Positions 60,879 to 64,000 of a stretch of DNA of 64,000 nucleotides are shown here, one piece after another (the first letter of the stretch is position 1; each line of letters begins with the position of its first letter). The stretch is from the NCBI RefSeq assembly GCF_003144245.1, contig NW_020289987.1, forward strand, positions 124,001-188,000, written 5' to 3'. Below the pieces are notes generated by a model that was not told where the DNA came from, did not search any database, and saw nothing but the letters and a program-made list of their open reading frames with translations. The translations under genes and the position numbers were made by a program. This stretch comes from Jaminaea rosea (taxonomy: Eukaryota; Basidiomycota; Exobasidiomycetes; Microstromatales).

Positions 60879-61104
60879 GAGGTGCGACGTCAAGCGTGGG
60901 CAGAGGGCACAGAGAGGGAATCACAATGGCCACACATCGCTGCGCCTCGCGCCACGCCTCGCGCCTCTCTGTCTGTCCGTCCGCGATCGATGATCAGCTG
61001 AGTCCCGCCGACGGCGACGACGGCGACGACAACTCGACGGACGTCGATTCTCACCTCGTCTCCACAACCAACCAAATCCGCCTCTCATTACACTCCTCGG
61101 CGTG
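60879..61104. promoter_or_regulatory. Divergent promoter, alpha/beta hydrolase / DUF2408 protein
   Basis: About 226 bp between the two ATGs, with a GACGGCGACGACGGCGACGAC run at 61010-61030. No other feature. Confidence 0.35.
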
Positions 61105-63645
61105 ATGTCAGGCGTGTCTCGCAGCATGTCGGCCATCCCGCCAGAGGAGCTGCCCATCCTAGAGTCCCTCATCAACATTCGCAACCGACTAACGGCACTC
61201 AAGAAGAACTCGTCCGAGTTCATTCGAGCTCAGGACGTACAGACGCTCTACCAGGCAGTCATCAAGCAGGGTGGGTATCACAGAGTCGGGATCAGACTGA
61301 GTATATGCTGCGCTTCTAACACGGTACAACCCTCCCACTCAGTGACCAAACTCAATGCCGTTCGAGATGAACGTGAGGCCAGCGAAGTCTCGTCTCGTAG
61401 CGGGCAAGCTTCCACAGCGCCGTCGACCGAAGCCACGCCCGCCTCATCGACATCGTCGTGCAACACATCCACTCGCACCGACGTCGATACCTCTGCCACT
61501 CAACACAATCGCGTTGACACCACGCTCCAAGACGTCTTCAGCCTCCTCTCCCTCTTCTTCCTCACCATCGGCAAGAGCAGGGAGACGCCGGCTACTTTCA
61601 GCCAGCTAGGTAGCATGAAGCAGCTACTCGATCACATGGCAGAGTCGGGCATTTACACAGAGGCAGATCTTGAACCATTCGAGAAGCGTCTGAGCGAGCT
61701 GCGTGAGATCATCAGGAGAGACTCGGATCAAGGTGAGCGAGGTGTGGTGTGGCAGTGCGTCAACTTGACAAAGTGTGTTGGGTCTCATCTGTCGTCTATC
61801 TCCCACACGCAGGCAAGCACCCCGCACAGCTCACCAAGTTAATGATGAGGAGGCTCGAAGGATGCGCCAAGGTCCTCCAACAGCTGCAAGGCACCCTCTC
61901 TGTACTTTCCGTCGAGCTCGTCCCAATCCACCAGAAGCTCGTATCAATCCGCCGCCAGATCGCAGCAGCCGCAGCAAGACCCAAGCCTGCCCGTCAAGAG
62001 ATTCGCAAGCTCCAAGACGAGCTGCGAGCTATTGATGGCAAGCGTGTCGACGGTAAATTCTTGGGACCTGGAGGCTCCTCCGTCCCAGCCGGCCAGGCCA
62101 TCCTCGTCGGTCTTCTCGAGGAATGCTTCGAAATCTGCCACGACGTCGTCGTCCGCAACGACGAGGTGCCTATGACCCTTCAGCCCATCTACGACCGCCT
62201 CAGCGGCATCAAAGGTCAGCTGGAGCACCTCGTCCTCACCCACCGATGGACGCTCAGAGAGACAGATCTGTGGAATTACCAAGTAACGCTCAAGGAAATT
62301 GACAGGCTGAGGGTGGACGGCAAGTTTGTCGACTCCGAGGGCAAGCAGCCTGAAGGGCAGCTCGTCTTGCTGTACCTCCTCAGGCGATGCTACGGTCTCA
62401 TCTACCGCCTAGTGGCTTCGAGTGAACCAATCAGCGAGGAGCTGATGCCGGTATCCAATAAGCTGTCGACGGTTTCCAAGTGCCTCAAGGAGGTGTCAAA
62501 GTATGGCGGACCTTTCACGATGCGCGACCTCTATCCTTACCGCCTCGCCCTTCACCAGATCGACAACCTCAAATCGCCTGTGCTGGACAAGGACGGCAAT
62601 GACACTGGGGTGAGAAAGTGGCTCGGTCGAGACGGGTCAGTGCCAGAGGGGCAGGCCATTCTCAAAGCCCAATTCGAAGAGGTCGAGCAAACGATCAACG
62701 AAAGTGAGTGAGGCGTTCAAGCCGGTCAGGATCTTTCCCTCTTGCTGACGCTTTGCTCCACCCACTCCGCACGTAGTGCTCAATCAGGAGGAAGAGTCGG
62801 ACGACGACGATGAAGAGGGAGCAGAGGGATCGGAGGGAGATTGGGGTGCTGGCTCAGATATCTCAGGCTCCGTTTCAGATGATGCCGGTGTAGCTTCGGA
62901 CTCAATGGGCTTCAACAGCGGCGTGCAGTCGCGCGACATCTCGATGCCTGCTAGCCCCTCCGGCGAGGTAGCCAGCCCAGGAGTTTCTGGCCTATCAAGC
63001 GCCCTTCTCACTGCTGGCTACGGCTTCTCCGGAAGCAACTCCCCTACTACTCCTCATACTGCTAAGCCCAATGTAGCAGAAACATCGGCCCAGGCATCGC
63101 CTTCCGTCGCTCCTCGCCCGCCGGAGGAATTGTCCCCGGCATCTGGATCCACTTCTACCGCAACGACGATCAGCCCTGGCCTCTCGAGCAATCCTTTGCC
63201 CCCTGGAGCAGCTACTTTGGCAGTACCTCGACCAGGTCAGACGTCTTTGACTGCCGCGGCCGTATCCTTGGATGCAATGAGCGGGGCCGGATCATCTCCG
63301 CCAACCCACGCGGCAGCATCCAACGGCCTGTCCCCGCCGATGGCTCCACATCAATGGGCTCACCTGCGGGACAGCGCCCCCTCGACAGCAGCGATCAGCT
63401 CAACGGGCGCATCAGCAGCGAGCAGCAGTGGCGAGTCGACAAACACAACAGCGGCAGCGGCGGCAGGCAACGCACCTAGCAAGGCTTCCGTTCCCGCCCC
63501 CGCGGCACCGGTTCCGATTGAGCAGAAAGCGCAGCATATCTGCTCGCCAGGAGAGGCTGGCATGTCGCCTGGGTCGCTGGAAGGGGAGAGTAGAGTCGAG
63601 GTGGCTAAGCAGCTTGAGGCGAAGCTCAGGCTCGAGGACTCGTGA
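61105..63645 (+). CDS. DUF2408 / UPF0662 family protein
   Basis: Four exons (61105-61270, 61343-61732, 61813-62703, 62777-63645; introns 72, 80 and 73 nt, all phase 1) give 771 residues. Two DUF2408-like helical units cover about residues 10-480, a layout known from fungal UPF0662 proteins of unknown function. A VDGKF-containing turn recurs (KRVDGKFLG, LRVDGKFVD), each followed by a P(A/E)GQ motif (VPAGQAI, QPEGQLV, VPEGQAI); the third copy keeps only PEGQ. The last exon encodes an acidic stretch (EEESDDDDEEGAEG) and then a Ser/Ala/Pro/Thr-rich disordered tail of about 270 residues. There is no signal peptide or membrane segment. The codon before the ATG at 61105 is GTG, so the ATG is the start. 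Confidence 0.82.
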
Positions 63646-63811
63646 GAGTGAAGCTGCGCGGTATCGTCATTATCACCTATCACCCTTTTTGTTAGAAGCT
63701 GTTGCTCCTTTCGGTCTCGGTCTTTTGTGTGGAGTTGGATTGAATGCAGCAGCATACGCCATCACGCATCGCTCGAGATTAGATTTCATGATGTTTGCAT
63801 TGCTTTGCCGT

Positions 63812-64000
63812 TCACGACGGCGCACCCACCGCACTGGCAGCCGCCCCTGCCGCGGCAGCTACAGCGGCCGAAGCGCCCTGCTGCTGCTGCTGCTGCCCCG
63901 CATTCGCCGGTGGCCTCCAGTTGAGCCTCTTGCCCTCCTCGTACAGGTCCTCCATCACATCCTCCAACCTCCCACTCATCTTGAATGTCTCATAGATGCG
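63812..64000 (-). CDS. C-terminal 62 residues of an unidentified protein
   Basis: The minus frame is open from the window edge to a TGA at 63814-63812. The visible end starts RIYETFKMSGRLEDVMEDLY, continues EEGKRLNWRPP, then passes into a poly-Gln run (CAG tract at 63883-63898) and an Ala-rich tail ending VGAPS. The first 30 residues look helical and conserved; I do not recognise the family. It is convergent with the DUF2408 gene (166 bp between stops). Confidence 0.65.
   Translation of the reverse strand, partial: RIYETFKMSGRLEDVMEDLYEEGKRLNWRPPANAGQQQQQQGASAAVAAAAGAAASAVGAPS

Noticed and set aside
1-64000. Transposable or virus-like elements
   Set aside because: No reverse transcriptase, integrase, transposase, capsid motif, long terminal repeat or target-site duplication was seen; repeats present are short tandem arrays only.

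Overview
This 64 kb window looks like compact, gene-dense chromosomal DNA of a basidiomycete fungus, most plausibly a smut-type lineage (Ustilaginomycotina). That placement is an inference. It rests on GC-rich coding sequence with C-ending codons, short introns (mostly 58-110 nt) with GTGAGT-like donors and YAG acceptors, closely packed genes on both strands, and low-complexity Ser/Ala/Gln/Asp-Glu insertions in otherwise conserved proteins. I support 25 protein-coding genes (one cut at each window edge) and one intron-containing tRNA. I see no transposon, virus-like element, CRISPR array or biosynthetic gene cluster. Exon boundaries below were derived by hand from splice motifs, reading phase and family conservation.

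Layout. 1-16.5 kb: an RTC4-like protein (minus, 3' end outside), a kinesin-14 (plus), a 3049-residue intronless Tel1/ATM kinase (minus), tRNA-Tyr(GUA), and an unrecognised 733-residue protein (minus). 17.5-32.5 kb: a full-size ABC-B exporter of Ste6/MDR type, mitoribosomal uS2m, the ribosome-associated Hsp70 Ssb, argininosuccinate synthase, a BCS1-type AAA ATPase and an O-methyltransferase. 32.8-42.4 kb: exonuclease V, the Ubc variant Mms2, NC2-alpha/Bur6, a very long mS38/Cox24-domain protein and a LAMMER kinase. 42.8-54.8 kb: a giant ZW10/Dsl1-family tether with a long acidic-tryptophan segment, a Bud27/URI-like protein, a mitochondrial TPR protein and the BAR-SH3 protein Rvs167. 55.4-64 kb: the ER chaperone Shr3, the Golgi cation transporter Gdt1, a 1.5 kb gene-poor stretch, a maltose/NodL-type acetyltransferase convergent with an alpha/beta hydrolase, a DUF2408 (UPF0662) protein, and the C-terminus of an unidentified protein.

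The genes are mostly unrelated housekeeping functions: DNA-damage response (TEL1, EXO5, MMS2), mitochondrial translation and assembly (uS2m, mS38, BCS1), secretory pathway (Dsl1-like, Shr3, Gdt1, Rvs167) and translation (Ssb, possibly Bud27). Many neighbours are divergent over 160-400 bp or convergent with very short 3' spacers. The most unusual items are the roughly 870-residue acidic/Trp insertion in the Dsl1-like tether, start-codon microexons of 6 and 10 nt in RVS167 and MMS2, two introns that could be retained without a frameshift or stop, and a GCGCT-rich non-coding block at 57.7-59.1 kb.
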